A DNA stretch of 64,000 nucleotides from NCBI GenBank assembly GCA_910577355.1, contig CAJTMY010000003.1:55011-119010 (forward strand), in the 5' to 3' direction. The position numbers and the translations under genes are program-made. A model generated the notes under the pieces. It ran no database searches and had not been told where the DNA came from. It worked only from the letters and a program-made list of their open reading frames with translations. Shown in pieces: positions 36,532 to 45,590 of this stretch. Origin of the DNA: an uncultured Muribaculaceae bacterium. Its GTDB lineage: Bacteria; Bacteroidota; Bacteroidia; Bacteroidales; Muribaculaceae. The stretch's first letter is position 1, and each line of letters opens with the position of its first letter.

Positions 36532-38982
36532 TTATTTCTTCACGACTTTGGCGGTGGTGTCGGCGGTGCGGCGGATGTAGATGCCGGCGGGAGCGGTGTC
36601 GTAGTCTACCGCCAGTCCCTGCAGGTTGTAGTATACGGCCTCGGCGGCGGTATCGGCCTCGATGTCGTCGATTCCGCTGGTCTCCACTACCTTGAACCGT
36701 ATCTCGTGTGTTATCGGAACAAGTGTCGATCCTACTCCGAGCGCAAGCGACATGTAGTAGACCCTGCCGATTACGGGCTCTTTGAAGTTATAGGTATTGT
36801 CGAAATCGTATGTCTCGCCCGGCTCGGTGAGGAACACATTGTCGCCCAGATAATCCAGCACTTCGGCATTGCCTTGAGCGTCGGGCGCGCCGAGTATCAC
36901 GGCAAGCAGAGGATATGCCAGATAGCCGTCATTGAGTGTCACGGTGGCGTTTATGCGGATATCAGATGCGTCGGTCACCTCATAAGTGGAGGTTTTGTCG
37001 TTGAATGTGGCATTGCTGATCGTGAGCGGCGATGTCATTGTGATCTTGGGAGCGCCGGGCGCCGGATGAAGTATCACCTTGCCGAATATCTGGTCGGCCA
37101 TGACGCGGTATGATGTCTCGTCGAACAATGTGAGGTACAGCTCTGTATCCTCGTATATGGAGCCTATGCTCTGCGACATGGAGTACAGCTCGGTGACAAT
37201 ATCGCCCTCTACCGTCTCGCCGGGCATTATCGACAGCATCTTGCTGTTGCCGAGGAAGGCGGGGCTGCCCTCGGCGGTATAGAGCATGGGAGCGATGCCG
37301 CGGCTTATCTCGATGTCGTTGTTGTTGGTGACCTTGTAGTGGAATTTGGCGAGGCATCCGTAGTACAGTTCGTATTCGATGCTCACCTCGTCGACGGTAT
37401 AGAAATTGCCGGGTGTGGTGTCGAGACGATACCGGGTTCCGTTCTTGGTGAGGATCATGGAGTTGGAATATCCGTGGTTTTCCTGTACGGGCTGCCATGT
37501 CTGATCTTTGATGTTGGTGACCAACGCCGACGATGTGAGTATATATTCTCCGTCCTCAAGGTCGAGGGCGGTGAGGTCGAGCGGACGGCACGCACCCTGC
37601 GATACACCGTGGCCTACCGGAAGATCGATGAGTTCTGACAGAGGCACTATCGTGGTGTCGGCCTCGGCGCGTGCTTCGGCGGCGGTCTTTTTCTGTATGG
37701 AGATGCCCAGTATCACTTCCATGTCGTAGGGTGAGTAGTTGATCCACATAGGCTGTGCCTCCTCGATAATCTGTACGGTGAGGGAGCCGTTCTTCACAGA
37801 GCCGCCGATTGTGCCCTGGAGGGTAAGCCGCAGCGGGCGTGTCTCGGCGGGCTTGCCGGTGGGTGGCTGTATACCGAATACGGCATCCTGCGTGAAGTTG
37901 TAGCCGCCCCCGTCACCGCCGCCGGCTCCGAGCGAGCTTGGATTAAGGGCGTCGAGGCTGTAATAGCCGTCGCTGAGTTCGCTCCATCCCCAGTTGAAGT
38001 GGAAGAGGCCTGTGGCGGCCTCATAACCGTCGATGATGAACGAGTGTCCGCCGCCTAACATCGATGCGCCTCCATACAGTACCGGGCCTACGTCGGCCAG
38101 ATTCTCATATACCAGCTCGTCCCACCGTGTGGCCGACACATAGCTGCGCAGCATGTAGTCGATGTTGGGATCGTAGTCGAAATATTTCACAAGTGCGTAT
38201 GCGGTATTCATCGACAGAGCGCCGGATGCATCGGCGCCATAGCTCATTTTCACCGATGCGCCGGCCGATTTCATGAGTTCGGCCACAGCGAGACCTTGGT
38301 CGGCGGTGTATTTGCCGGGCTTGTAGCTGAGCAGCATGTCGTCCCATACAAACGGATAGTCGGCAAAATTCCATGTGAGGCGCTTGCCGCAGCCCTCCTC
38401 GTCGGTATAGCTTATCTTGCCTCGGCCTACCTCGGGATATTTGAAGTAGTACATTATCTGCGACATAGACGTGGCCACGCAGCCGGTGTATGCGCGGTGT
38501 CCGTTCACCACGGGGCAGAGCTGGTTGTAAGGCTCGCCCTGATCCCATGTGGTCTGTATCATCTTTGGCACGTCGCGGCGCCCTTCCTTCACCTCGCGTA
38601 CCTGCGCGGGAGCGGCTCCGCGGCTGCGCGCCCATTGAATCTGCCGGGCGTATTCGTCGAGCCACCATCGCATCGCGGGCGCCATATCGGCCGGGTCGGC
38701 CGAGCCGCTGTCGGCATAGCCCAGTAACGGGAGCGCCACATCGTCGGCCGACAGCACCATGTAGCCGTCGTCGTTGTGTGCGAATATATAGACGGCCGGA
38801 GATCCGTCGGCGGTGCTTGCCGTATATACAAGCTGCGGGTCGGCTTTCACTGCGGCCGACACACGTTCCATGCCTCGTTCGGCACCGGCGCGTGCGAGAG
38901 CTTCGGCCGGGCTGAGTGTCTCTGCCGATGCTCCGGTTGCAAACAATATTGCAAATGCTAATGATAGGTAATTTTTGATCAT
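36532..38982 (-). CDS. C10 (streptopain-like) cysteine protease with T9SS-type C-terminus
   Basis: An 816-aa secreted protease with a signal peptide (residues 1-20), an inhibitory Spi-type propeptide, and the papain-fold C10 domain. The catalytic Cys168 lies in YTGCVATSMSQIM and the catalytic His313 in GGGHSFIIDGY; FHFNWGWSELSDGYY completes the active site. After about residue 390 come Ig-like modules, and the end (VYYNLQGLAVDYDTAPAGIYI) is a T9SS-type sorting domain. Relatives include SpeB and PrtT-type enzymes that cut host proteins. Longer than the 350-400 aa core, because of the C-terminal modules. Confidence 0.9.
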   Translation of the reverse strand: MIKNYLSLAFAILFATGASAETLSPAEALARAGAERGMERVSAAVKADPQLVYTASTADGSPAVYIFAHNDDGYMVLSADDVALPLLGYADSGSADPADMAPAMRWWLDEYARQIQWARSRGAAPAQVREVKEGRRDVPKMIQTTWDQGEPYNQLCPVVNGHRAYTGCVATSMSQIMYYFKYPEVGRGKISYTDEEGCGKRLTWNFADYPFVWDDMLLSYKPGKYTADQGLAVAELMKSAGASVKMSYGADASGALSMNTAYALVKYFDYDPNIDYMLRSYVSATRWDELVYENLADVGPVLYGGASMLGGGHSFIIDGYEAATGLFHFNWGWSELSDGYYSLDALNPSSLGAGGGDGGGYNFTQDAVFGIQPPTGKPAETRPLRLTLQGTIGGSVKNGSLTVQIIEEAQPMWINYSPYDMEVILGISIQKKTAAEARAEADTTIVPLSELIDLPVGHGVSQGACRPLDLTALDLEDGEYILTSSALVTNIKDQTWQPVQENHGYSNSMILTKNGTRYRLDTTPGNFYTVDEVSIEYELYYGCLAKFHYKVTNNNDIEISRGIAPMLYTAEGSPAFLGNSKMLSIMPGETVEGDIVTELYSMSQSIGSIYEDTELYLTLFDETSYRVMADQIFGKVILHPAPGAPKITMTSPLTISNATFNDKTSTYEVTDASDIRINATVTLNDGYLAYPLLAVILGAPDAQGNAEVLDYLGDNVFLTEPGETYDFDNTYNFKEPVIGRVYYMSLALGVGSTLVPITHEIRFKVVETSGIDDIEADTAAEAVYYNLQGLAVDYDTAPAGIYIRRTADTTAKVVKK

Positions 38983-39091
38983 ATGATATCCAATACGAAT
39001 GTTGTTTCTGTTTAAGGTATTTACAAATCAAGGTTCTGTTACCTGAAGAATATATCGGGGTAGGGCATTCTGATGATGTTGTAATGGAAAT

Positions 39092-39131
39092 AATCCGCGG
39101 GGATATGCGGAGGCATATCTCCGCGGATTAT
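39092..39131. terminator. Stem-loop after the repeat-module surface protein gene
   Basis: AATCCGCGGGGATATGC pairs with GCATATCTCCGCGGATT across a four-base loop, with one mismatch. It lies 28 bases after the stop of the minus-strand gene at 39159; the T-run is weak. Confidence 0.6.
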
Positions 39132-39158
39132 TGATTATTAATGTGGTTTGTTGTTTAT

Positions 39159-42100
39159 TTATCTGATGGATATTTTTTTGCCATCCACTATGTAGATGCC
39201 GGCAGGCAGCGACCGGAGTGCATCGGAATCGGCGTCGCGCAGCACGACGATGCCCTGCAGATTCACTACGGTGTGCAGGCTGTCATCGGCCTCTATACCG
39301 TTGATGCCGAGGCAGTCGGGATCTACAGTGTAGCTGATTCTGATGGCCGGCGAACTCTGTGCTCCGTCGAGAGTGAACGAGCCGTTGAAGATTTCAACGG
39401 TGTAGTCTCCCTTGGCTTCGATGGTCTCGGTAAGCGTGATCCTGAAGGCGGGATGCTCGGAATCGGCCACAGTTTCCACCTTGTCGGCGCGGGCTATGAT
39501 CGAATATCCCTGCTTCACGGATACCCATCCGTTGTTGAAGTATTCGCTCAGGGTGGCAGTCTCGGCGTCGGGGAACTCGAGCGTGATTTCAGACAGAGTC
39601 TTCACTGTGAGGCCGTCGGCAGGTGTGACATTCCAGGTATATTCCTTTTCTTCTATCACCTGCCATGTGTATTCGATGGCCTCGGGATTGGGCTTGCCCG
39701 AGATGGTAAGGGCGCCGGCCGGAATCGATATGCTCAGTGTGCCTGTTGTCGACTTGTCGAATGCGGCGCCGCCGGCCACCATTATCATCAGGGCGGGATT
39801 ACCGTATTCGACCATTATCTGACAGCCCATTGTGCCTTCGTCGTCGTAGTCGTATTCGGGGAGTATCTCGTCGTTGAATTTCACGGTGATATCATCGAAA
39901 GCGGAGCCATACGATATAATCTCGTTCTCCGAGAATACAATAGCCGGTGTGAATCCGTATCCTGCGTTTACAATCTTGCCGTCGGGGCTGGGATTCCACG
40001 AGAAGTCGACACCCGATGTGCGTGTGTATGTCCACGCGCCCATGATTTCGGGCGACGGTGTGGTGCCGTCGAGTATGAACGAGCCTTCTCCTATGCGCAG
40101 TGTGATGGTGCCGTCCTTGGGCGAGCCTTCGCTTTGCGCCTTGAAGGTGACGGTGTTGCCGGCGATGGTCACATCCTCGGGCTGTACCTGCACGCCCCAG
40201 TTGAATCCTTGTGCCAGGATGAAGTATGCATTGTCCTCATCGAGCGCCACGGTTTCAGCCTCGGGGAATGTGAGCTTGAATTCCTGCCAGTCGCTGATCT
40301 CAGTATCCACTGCTGGCGTGAATTCATATGTGTAGTCTTTCGCAGCCCCGAACCTGGCTGTGAAGTTTATTGCGGGCGAAGGTTCCGCACCGTTTACGGT
40401 GAATGCACCCTCGTCGGCGGTGATTGTGAGCTTGCCGGCCACCGAGAATATCTCCTTGCTTATCTCGATAAGCAGCGCGGGCTTGCCCCATGTGGCCATC
40501 GACTGTGTGAATGTCCATCCTGGAGTTTCCTCCAGGTCGTCGCTCATGGCTATGGGCTGGTCGTTGTAGCTGAGCCACGGCCCGCTGCCGGCGGTGAATG
40601 CCTCGCTGTCGAGAGTCTTGGCCTTGGGGAGACTCAGGAGTATCAGCACATTGTCCTCGGGCATATCGTTATCGCTGCCGTCGGCAGGGCTGAAGCTCCA
40701 CTCGTATGTATAGGCGGGATCGACGGTGACCTTGATGTCCAGATCGGGGTTGACCTTCGATTCGGCGGTACGCTCATACTTGGTGAATTCTGCATCGGGA
40801 TATGTCTCGTATACGACACCGGCTGGCATGTTTATGGTATAGGTGCCGGCCTCAGTGACAGGTTCTGCGAGAGTGATTACGACCGGCAGCGCCATCAGCT
40901 CTTCATTGAATTTTGTCTCGTCGGGCATTACGGATGCCACGGCGTAAGTTTTGCCGTTGCCGCTTACGGTAATCCATGCGGCCGCATTGTCGCATATGTC
41001 GAACATTGCCTCGCCTACGGGGAAGAACACGGATACCGAGCTGAGGGTCTTGACTGTGGCGCCCGATTCAGGGTCGCTCATGTAGCCGAGTGTGCCGTAG
41101 CCCTCCTTGCTCAGCTGCACTTTTGTGACGTTACCGCTCTTGGGAGTGAACGATGATACAGCTTCGCCGTCGACCTTTACAGTGGTGCCGGCTTCGGCCT
41201 CTACCGTGTATTCGGAGGTGCCATACAGGCTTATCGGTCTGGAAAAGTCGCTGATTGTGAACGCTCCGCTCCTGAGGCTTGCCCGGGCGTCGCCGGCTGT
41301 GATGAACGAGAGTGTATACTGCGAGGGTGTCTGTGGCGCGAAGAATACCTGGAGGACGGAGTTGGCCTCGAGTTTCACGTTCTGGTATACGCCGGGGTTG
41401 TCGGAGGTGTCGCTGTTGGGTGTAAGGACTTTGCCGTCGAGCACGGCAAACTTTGTGTAAGCCTCCGTAGCGTCGCCGCCTGCCATTGATATCTCGAACG
41501 TGTTGTTATAGTCGGGGTCGATCATGATTCTGTTCCATCCCGGCACCAGATATTCTCCATTGCCTGCGCCCTGGTAAGGCACAGTCTCCTCATTGCCTCC
41601 GGCGCTTCTGAATCTGGCGCGCAGACGTGTGGTGGACGCGGGGCCTTCGTAATATACCATGACGGGAGTGTCGTACTCGATCTTGCCTGCCTCAAGGAAT
41701 ATCGGTGCCACAGACTGATTGAATGCGACGGCGCCGGTGAGATATATCTGGCCGGGTTCCTCGGGGTTGCCGCATACAGCATTCTTTATCCAGTAGCCCT
41801 GTTTAACGTCAAAGAATACATTTTTGGTCTTGCCCGAAATATTGTCTAATGTGTACTGTGTGGTGGCCACGGGGATTGTAAAATCACCGAGGCATACGGT
41901 ACCGGCGCCCTTGTCTTCGACCTTCGTGACGCTTATGGCTTTGGCGTCGCTGTCGTATGTGCTGTTGCTGAAGCTGAACGCATCGATGTCGTTGGTATAG
42001 AGTGTGGCCTCAAGAGTCTGATATGTGATTGCGGTGGCATCGACCGTAAATTCCGTGTCTTCGTCTATGGCGTATCGCTTGCCGAATGTGCCTTCGGCAC

Positions 42101-42983
42101 CGTTGACCTTCAATGAGGTATATGTATAGTCGGTTTCCGATTTCGCGCTTACCTGCACTTCTGTTCCGGGTGCGACCTCAAATCCTTCCGCAAAGTTGTC
42201 CACCATCTTGTGGGAAGTCCAGTCAAATACAGTCACGCATTCGGGATTGTCGTTTGTGAAGTTGAAGGTCACCTTGTATTTTTTGTCTGCCAGGGCCGGA
42301 TCTGTCGCGGCGATGTATACCTCGCTGCCGTCAGTGACGGGCACGCTGTATTTGAAAGACTTGTATTCGTATGATGTATCGCCGGATTTCACCTCGTAAA
42401 GAGCCTTGTAGTCGGAGCTGCGTATCACAAGCGTGTTTTCGCCCTCTATGATCCTGACGTTGTTGAGACCGTCCCGGATACCGCTCAGTGTCCGTTCATT
42501 GCCCGAAGCGTCGGCCAATGCAGCCGACAGACGGTCGGCTCCGTTATCTACATTGAGAGTGAACGAACCCGCATACTGTGTCGCGGCGACATCAATCTTG
42601 AATGTCTTGCCGTCGAGGGCTGTCTGATAGCTTTCGTATTGCAGAGATAGCTTGAAGTACTTCACCGAATACAGCTGCACTATGGATGCTTTGCCGGTTA
42701 TCTGGTTGTCTGCGCCTTGCAGCGTGTAATCTTCAGCGGCCTTGAACCAATAATAGTTTTCGGGCGAATCGGTATGGTCGGCACCGGTTATGGTGAGTGA
42801 TGTCTGGCCTGCTTCCAATGCCAGAGTCTCATATGTGCCGACAGTGGGGCTTGAGCCCTTGATGACTTCCACCGAGCCGGGGATGTCCCATTGCACGGTC
42901 ACCGTGTAGTCTGCGGCGTGCGATCTGAAACCGCCCAGAACCACCGGCAACAGCAGTAGAAAAGAAAGTAAAAGCTTTTTCAT
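39159..42983 (-). CDS. Large secreted protein with five tandem modules, T9SS-type C-terminus
   Basis: A 1274-aa protein with a signal peptide (MKKLLLSFLLLLPVVLGGF). From about residue 630 to 1215 it has five imperfect modules of about 118 residues. Each opens like YTWNVTPADG...LSEITLEFPDA and closes like GTLSISIPAGALTISG or GSFILDGTTPSP. These look like Ig-like beta sandwiches; I cannot name the family. The first half is a set of divergent beta-rich segments. The end (VVNLQGIVVLRDADSD, LPAGIYIVDGKKI) is a T9SS sorting-type tail. It is probably a surface or extracellular structural or binding protein. Confidence 0.8.
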   Translation of the reverse strand: MKKLLLSFLLLLPVVLGGFRSHAADYTVTVQWDIPGSVEVIKGSSPTVGTYETLALEAGQTSLTITGADHTDSPENYYWFKAAEDYTLQGADNQITGKASIVQLYSVKYFKLSLQYESYQTALDGKTFKIDVAATQYAGSFTLNVDNGADRLSAALADASGNERTLSGIRDGLNNVRIIEGENTLVIRSSDYKALYEVKSGDTSYEYKSFKYSVPVTDGSEVYIAATDPALADKKYKVTFNFTNDNPECVTVFDWTSHKMVDNFAEGFEVAPGTEVQVSAKSETDYTYTSLKVNGAEGTFGKRYAIDEDTEFTVDATAITYQTLEATLYTNDIDAFSFSNSTYDSDAKAISVTKVEDKGAGTVCLGDFTIPVATTQYTLDNISGKTKNVFFDVKQGYWIKNAVCGNPEEPGQIYLTGAVAFNQSVAPIFLEAGKIEYDTPVMVYYEGPASTTRLRARFRSAGGNEETVPYQGAGNGEYLVPGWNRIMIDPDYNNTFEISMAGGDATEAYTKFAVLDGKVLTPNSDTSDNPGVYQNVKLEANSVLQVFFAPQTPSQYTLSFITAGDARASLRSGAFTISDFSRPISLYGTSEYTVEAEAGTTVKVDGEAVSSFTPKSGNVTKVQLSKEGYGTLGYMSDPESGATVKTLSSVSVFFPVGEAMFDICDNAAAWITVSGNGKTYAVASVMPDETKFNEELMALPVVITLAEPVTEAGTYTINMPAGVVYETYPDAEFTKYERTAESKVNPDLDIKVTVDPAYTYEWSFSPADGSDNDMPEDNVLILLSLPKAKTLDSEAFTAGSGPWLSYNDQPIAMSDDLEETPGWTFTQSMATWGKPALLIEISKEIFSVAGKLTITADEGAFTVNGAEPSPAINFTARFGAAKDYTYEFTPAVDTEISDWQEFKLTFPEAETVALDEDNAYFILAQGFNWGVQVQPEDVTIAGNTVTFKAQSEGSPKDGTITLRIGEGSFILDGTTPSPEIMGAWTYTRTSGVDFSWNPSPDGKIVNAGYGFTPAIVFSENEIISYGSAFDDITVKFNDEILPEYDYDDEGTMGCQIMVEYGNPALMIMVAGGAAFDKSTTGTLSISIPAGALTISGKPNPEAIEYTWQVIEEKEYTWNVTPADGLTVKTLSEITLEFPDAETATLSEYFNNGWVSVKQGYSIIARADKVETVADSEHPAFRITLTETIEAKGDYTVEIFNGSFTLDGAQSSPAIRISYTVDPDCLGINGIEADDSLHTVVNLQGIVVLRDADSDALRSLPAGIYIVDGKKISIR

Positions 42984-43013
42984 AAGAAATGGTTTAATAA
43001 AACGTTTAGTAGC

Positions 43014-43058
43014 GAAAAATATCGGCGGCGCCGCCGGATTTATACAGCGGCGCCGACC
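43014..43058 (-). terminator. Terminator of the 737-aa secreted protein gene
   Basis: On the minus strand GGTCGGCGCCGC pairs with the GGCGGCGCCGAT arm around an AT-rich loop and is followed by ATTTTTCG. It separates this gene from the next minus-strand gene. Confidence 0.7.
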
Positions 43059-43068
43059 GTTTACTTCA

Positions 43069-45282
43069 TCAGTGCAGAGCCACCTTCACACAGGCGCCGG
43101 CCGCACGTACCATATAGAGACCGGCTGTGAGACCTGTAAGATCGAGGCTTTCACGGTCCGAGGCCACACGCACACCCTGCATGCTGTATACCTCGATGAC
43201 CCCGGGGGCTGTCACCGTATTGCCCGCGATGCTGATGTCACAGCTGTCGCCGGCCACGGCGTCACCGATGCCCATGATGCCGTCGAGGGGCAGGTTGTAA
43301 TAGTGGGTGGTGCCGCGCGACGATCCGGCTCCGGCAGTATAGATCACCGCAAGACGGTTCTGCTCGCCGTACATCGGCATTATGATGGCGAGCGATCCGG
43401 CTTCACAGTCGCCAAGGAGCAGCAGATCCTTGCCGGCCGGATTATCCTTGTCGGCTGCCTGCGCTATAAGCAGCTGTTCCTCTGAGGCCTTGTCCGATCC
43501 TTCGGGCAGCGCGCGTTTGATGAGCATCATGTATTCCTGCTTGTCGTCGCTGTGGAATGTTCCGGGCTGCAATGCTATGCCGTCAAGATACAGAGTAGCG
43601 TAGTTCACGTTGTTGCCCATGTTCACCTGGTCGATGTGATCTACCTTGCCGTCGCGGTCGATATAGGCTATGCGCATGTAGTTGATGTCGTTGATATCGT
43701 CATATCCGGGCACTCGCATCTCGGCCGCGAAAAGATACGACTTGCCGTCGGGTGTGAGTGTGCGGTCGACGTTGGCCATGATATAGTCGGGCTCGCCGTC
43801 CTCGCCGTCGAGCATCAGGCCGTAGTTGAGAGCCAGCTCTGTCTCGAAAGTGCGCAGGTTGAAGAAGTTGAAGATATAGTCCTTGCCGTCATTCACGATA
43901 AACAGCTGCATCGGATCCATTCCCGCCAGATTAGATAGTGGCAAATGGCTGTCCGAATTGGCAAAGATGGTCTGCTTGAGGCTGCCGTCGGCGTTATAGG
44001 CCAGGAATGAGCAGCGCTCGTTGTCGCCTACAGTCTGGTCGCGCCGTACCACAAAGAAGTCGGCCTTGTCGCCTTTGAACACCACATCGTCGCGGCCGCG
44101 GAACGATCCCACAGCATAATATGATGCGAGGACATCATCTTCCGAGGCTTTGATAACGGGTATCTTCGAGGTCTGTTTCAGCACGAAAGCCTCACCCGGT
44201 GCCGGCTGCTCGTAGATCTCGACCACGAGGTTGTTGGGCAGGTGCTGAGACATGTCGTCGATCGGGGAGTAAAACGGATTGTAAAATACTTCTTCATAGT
44301 ACGGGTATACTATCACGGGCTTGCCGTCGTGGAGCATTGTGAGCGAAAGCGGGTCGTCCTGCTGGTTGCCCTGTGCCTGATAATATATCGTGGTCTTGGA
44401 GAATACCTCGGTGAGCCTGCCGTCGGCACCGGCAGCGCTGTATGCGGTCATGCCTATCTTGTTGCCGAGATTGTACTGCCAGTAGTTGGCGCGTTTCTCG
44501 GGGTCGTCGGGGTTCTCCCAGTCGTATATGTCTTCTTCGGTGAGTCCCGAATCGTTGTATTCATGTATGAATGTCATTATGATGTTCTCGCTGTCCCCGG
44601 TCGAGGCGACGAGGACATCGTTCACCATGCCGTCGATGACTCCTACAGGCACATTGTCGCCATCGGCGCCCGGGGCATCGCCCAGCGAGTATATATATGA
44701 ATAAGGCACCACACCCGAGGGCTTGGGGTTGACGATCACGGTCACCACCACCTCATACTTGTCGTCGCTGTTGAAATAGTTGCGGGTGATGATGGGCAGT
44801 ACGCTCACCTGGCGAACCCGCACTTCGTTCTCTTTAAGCACGAATGTGTCCTTGATGGTACCCCTCAGGTTCATGTCGCTGTCGTATATGCTTACCTCGA
44901 ACGACTTGGGCCGCTCCTCGGTGTAATAATCGCTTATCTGCACATATTCATAGTTTATGAAGCCTTGATAGAACCACAGCTCTCCGTCGGGGCCGTCGAT
45001 ATCTCCGTACAGATCTTTAGCCTCGAATGTATAGTCGGGCACATAGCCGCCGTCGGGACCCACAGCTTCGAGCGCATTTACAAAGCGCGCGGGTTTGCCG
45101 GCTTCCATACGCTTCACCGCAGCGTCTACAGCACGCTGCCTGTCGTTGTCGATGATTGTGGCGTTGCGCTTGCCTTGCCACAGAAACCTTGACAGGTCGC
45201 CGTCGGGCGCAGGCATGGCCGAGACGGCCGTCCCCGATAAAAGGATCGCGGCCACAACGGTTGAAATAGTAAAAATTTTCAT
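43069..45282 (-). CDS. Secreted protein of unknown function with T9SS-type C-terminus
   Basis: A 737-aa protein with a signal peptide (MKIFTISTVVAAILLSGTAVSA). The body is beta-rich with aromatic and acidic repeats (KYEVVVTVIVNP, NYWQYNLGNKIG) and I do not recognise its fold; a propeller-like or lipase-like surface protein is possible. The C-terminal 70 residues (VIEVYSMQGVRVASD, LTAGLYMVRAAG) are a T9SS type A sorting domain. It lies upstream of another T9SS cargo gene with a terminator between them, so the two are separately transcribed. Confidence 0.78.
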   Translation of the reverse strand: MKIFTISTVVAAILLSGTAVSAMPAPDGDLSRFLWQGKRNATIIDNDRQRAVDAAVKRMEAGKPARFVNALEAVGPDGGYVPDYTFEAKDLYGDIDGPDGELWFYQGFINYEYVQISDYYTEERPKSFEVSIYDSDMNLRGTIKDTFVLKENEVRVRQVSVLPIITRNYFNSDDKYEVVVTVIVNPKPSGVVPYSYIYSLGDAPGADGDNVPVGVIDGMVNDVLVASTGDSENIIMTFIHEYNDSGLTEEDIYDWENPDDPEKRANYWQYNLGNKIGMTAYSAAGADGRLTEVFSKTTIYYQAQGNQQDDPLSLTMLHDGKPVIVYPYYEEVFYNPFYSPIDDMSQHLPNNLVVEIYEQPAPGEAFVLKQTSKIPVIKASEDDVLASYYAVGSFRGRDDVVFKGDKADFFVVRRDQTVGDNERCSFLAYNADGSLKQTIFANSDSHLPLSNLAGMDPMQLFIVNDGKDYIFNFFNLRTFETELALNYGLMLDGEDGEPDYIMANVDRTLTPDGKSYLFAAEMRVPGYDDINDINYMRIAYIDRDGKVDHIDQVNMGNNVNYATLYLDGIALQPGTFHSDDKQEYMMLIKRALPEGSDKASEEQLLIAQAADKDNPAGKDLLLLGDCEAGSLAIIMPMYGEQNRLAVIYTAGAGSSRGTTHYYNLPLDGIMGIGDAVAGDSCDISIAGNTVTAPGVIEVYSMQGVRVASDRESLDLTGLTAGLYMVRAAGACVKVALH

Positions 45283-45358
45283 ATCATTTGTGGTATTTCT
45301 TAAAATGTGATAATAATGGTTTTGTTATCAGTTAAATCTATTAGGATTTATCTGCGGG

Positions 45359-45388
45359 CAAAATTAATATCAATTTTACATTTTTCAA
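45359..45388 (-). promoter_or_regulatory. Promoter of the 737-aa secreted protein gene
   Basis: On the minus strand TTG (CAA at 45386-45388), 19-base spacer, TAATTTTG (CAAAATTA at 45359-45366). The leader would be about 70 bases. The rest of the 45283-45590 gap holds the divergent YidE-like promoter and AT-rich sequence without other visible features. Confidence 0.65.
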
Positions 45389-45545
45389 AACATTTTGATT
45401 CTAAAATAGTGTTTTTTATATAATATCGATTGTGTTAACTTAAATTAACGTTGTGATAATCCTTCAGATTCATATACAGACCATGTTTCTTGAAAAATGA
45501 TGAAAAAAGCCTATACACAGCGATACTTAATTCACAATTTTTATG

Positions 45546-45553
45546 TACCTTTG
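45546..45553 (+). promoter_or_regulatory. -7 box for the YidE-like transporter
   Basis: TACCTTTG, 37 bases before the ATG at 45591. No clear TTG at the -33 distance. Confidence 0.6.
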
Positions 45554-45590
45554 CCGAAAATTTGCGCGCAGGCGCATCTCGTTAGTTTTT

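Noticed and set aside
39141..41156. 671-codon plus-strand frame opposite the large repeat-module protein
   Set aside because: It is a GC-skewed shadow of the minus-strand coding sequence, rich in Cys, His and Arg. The minus frame has a signal peptide, repeats and a sorting domain.
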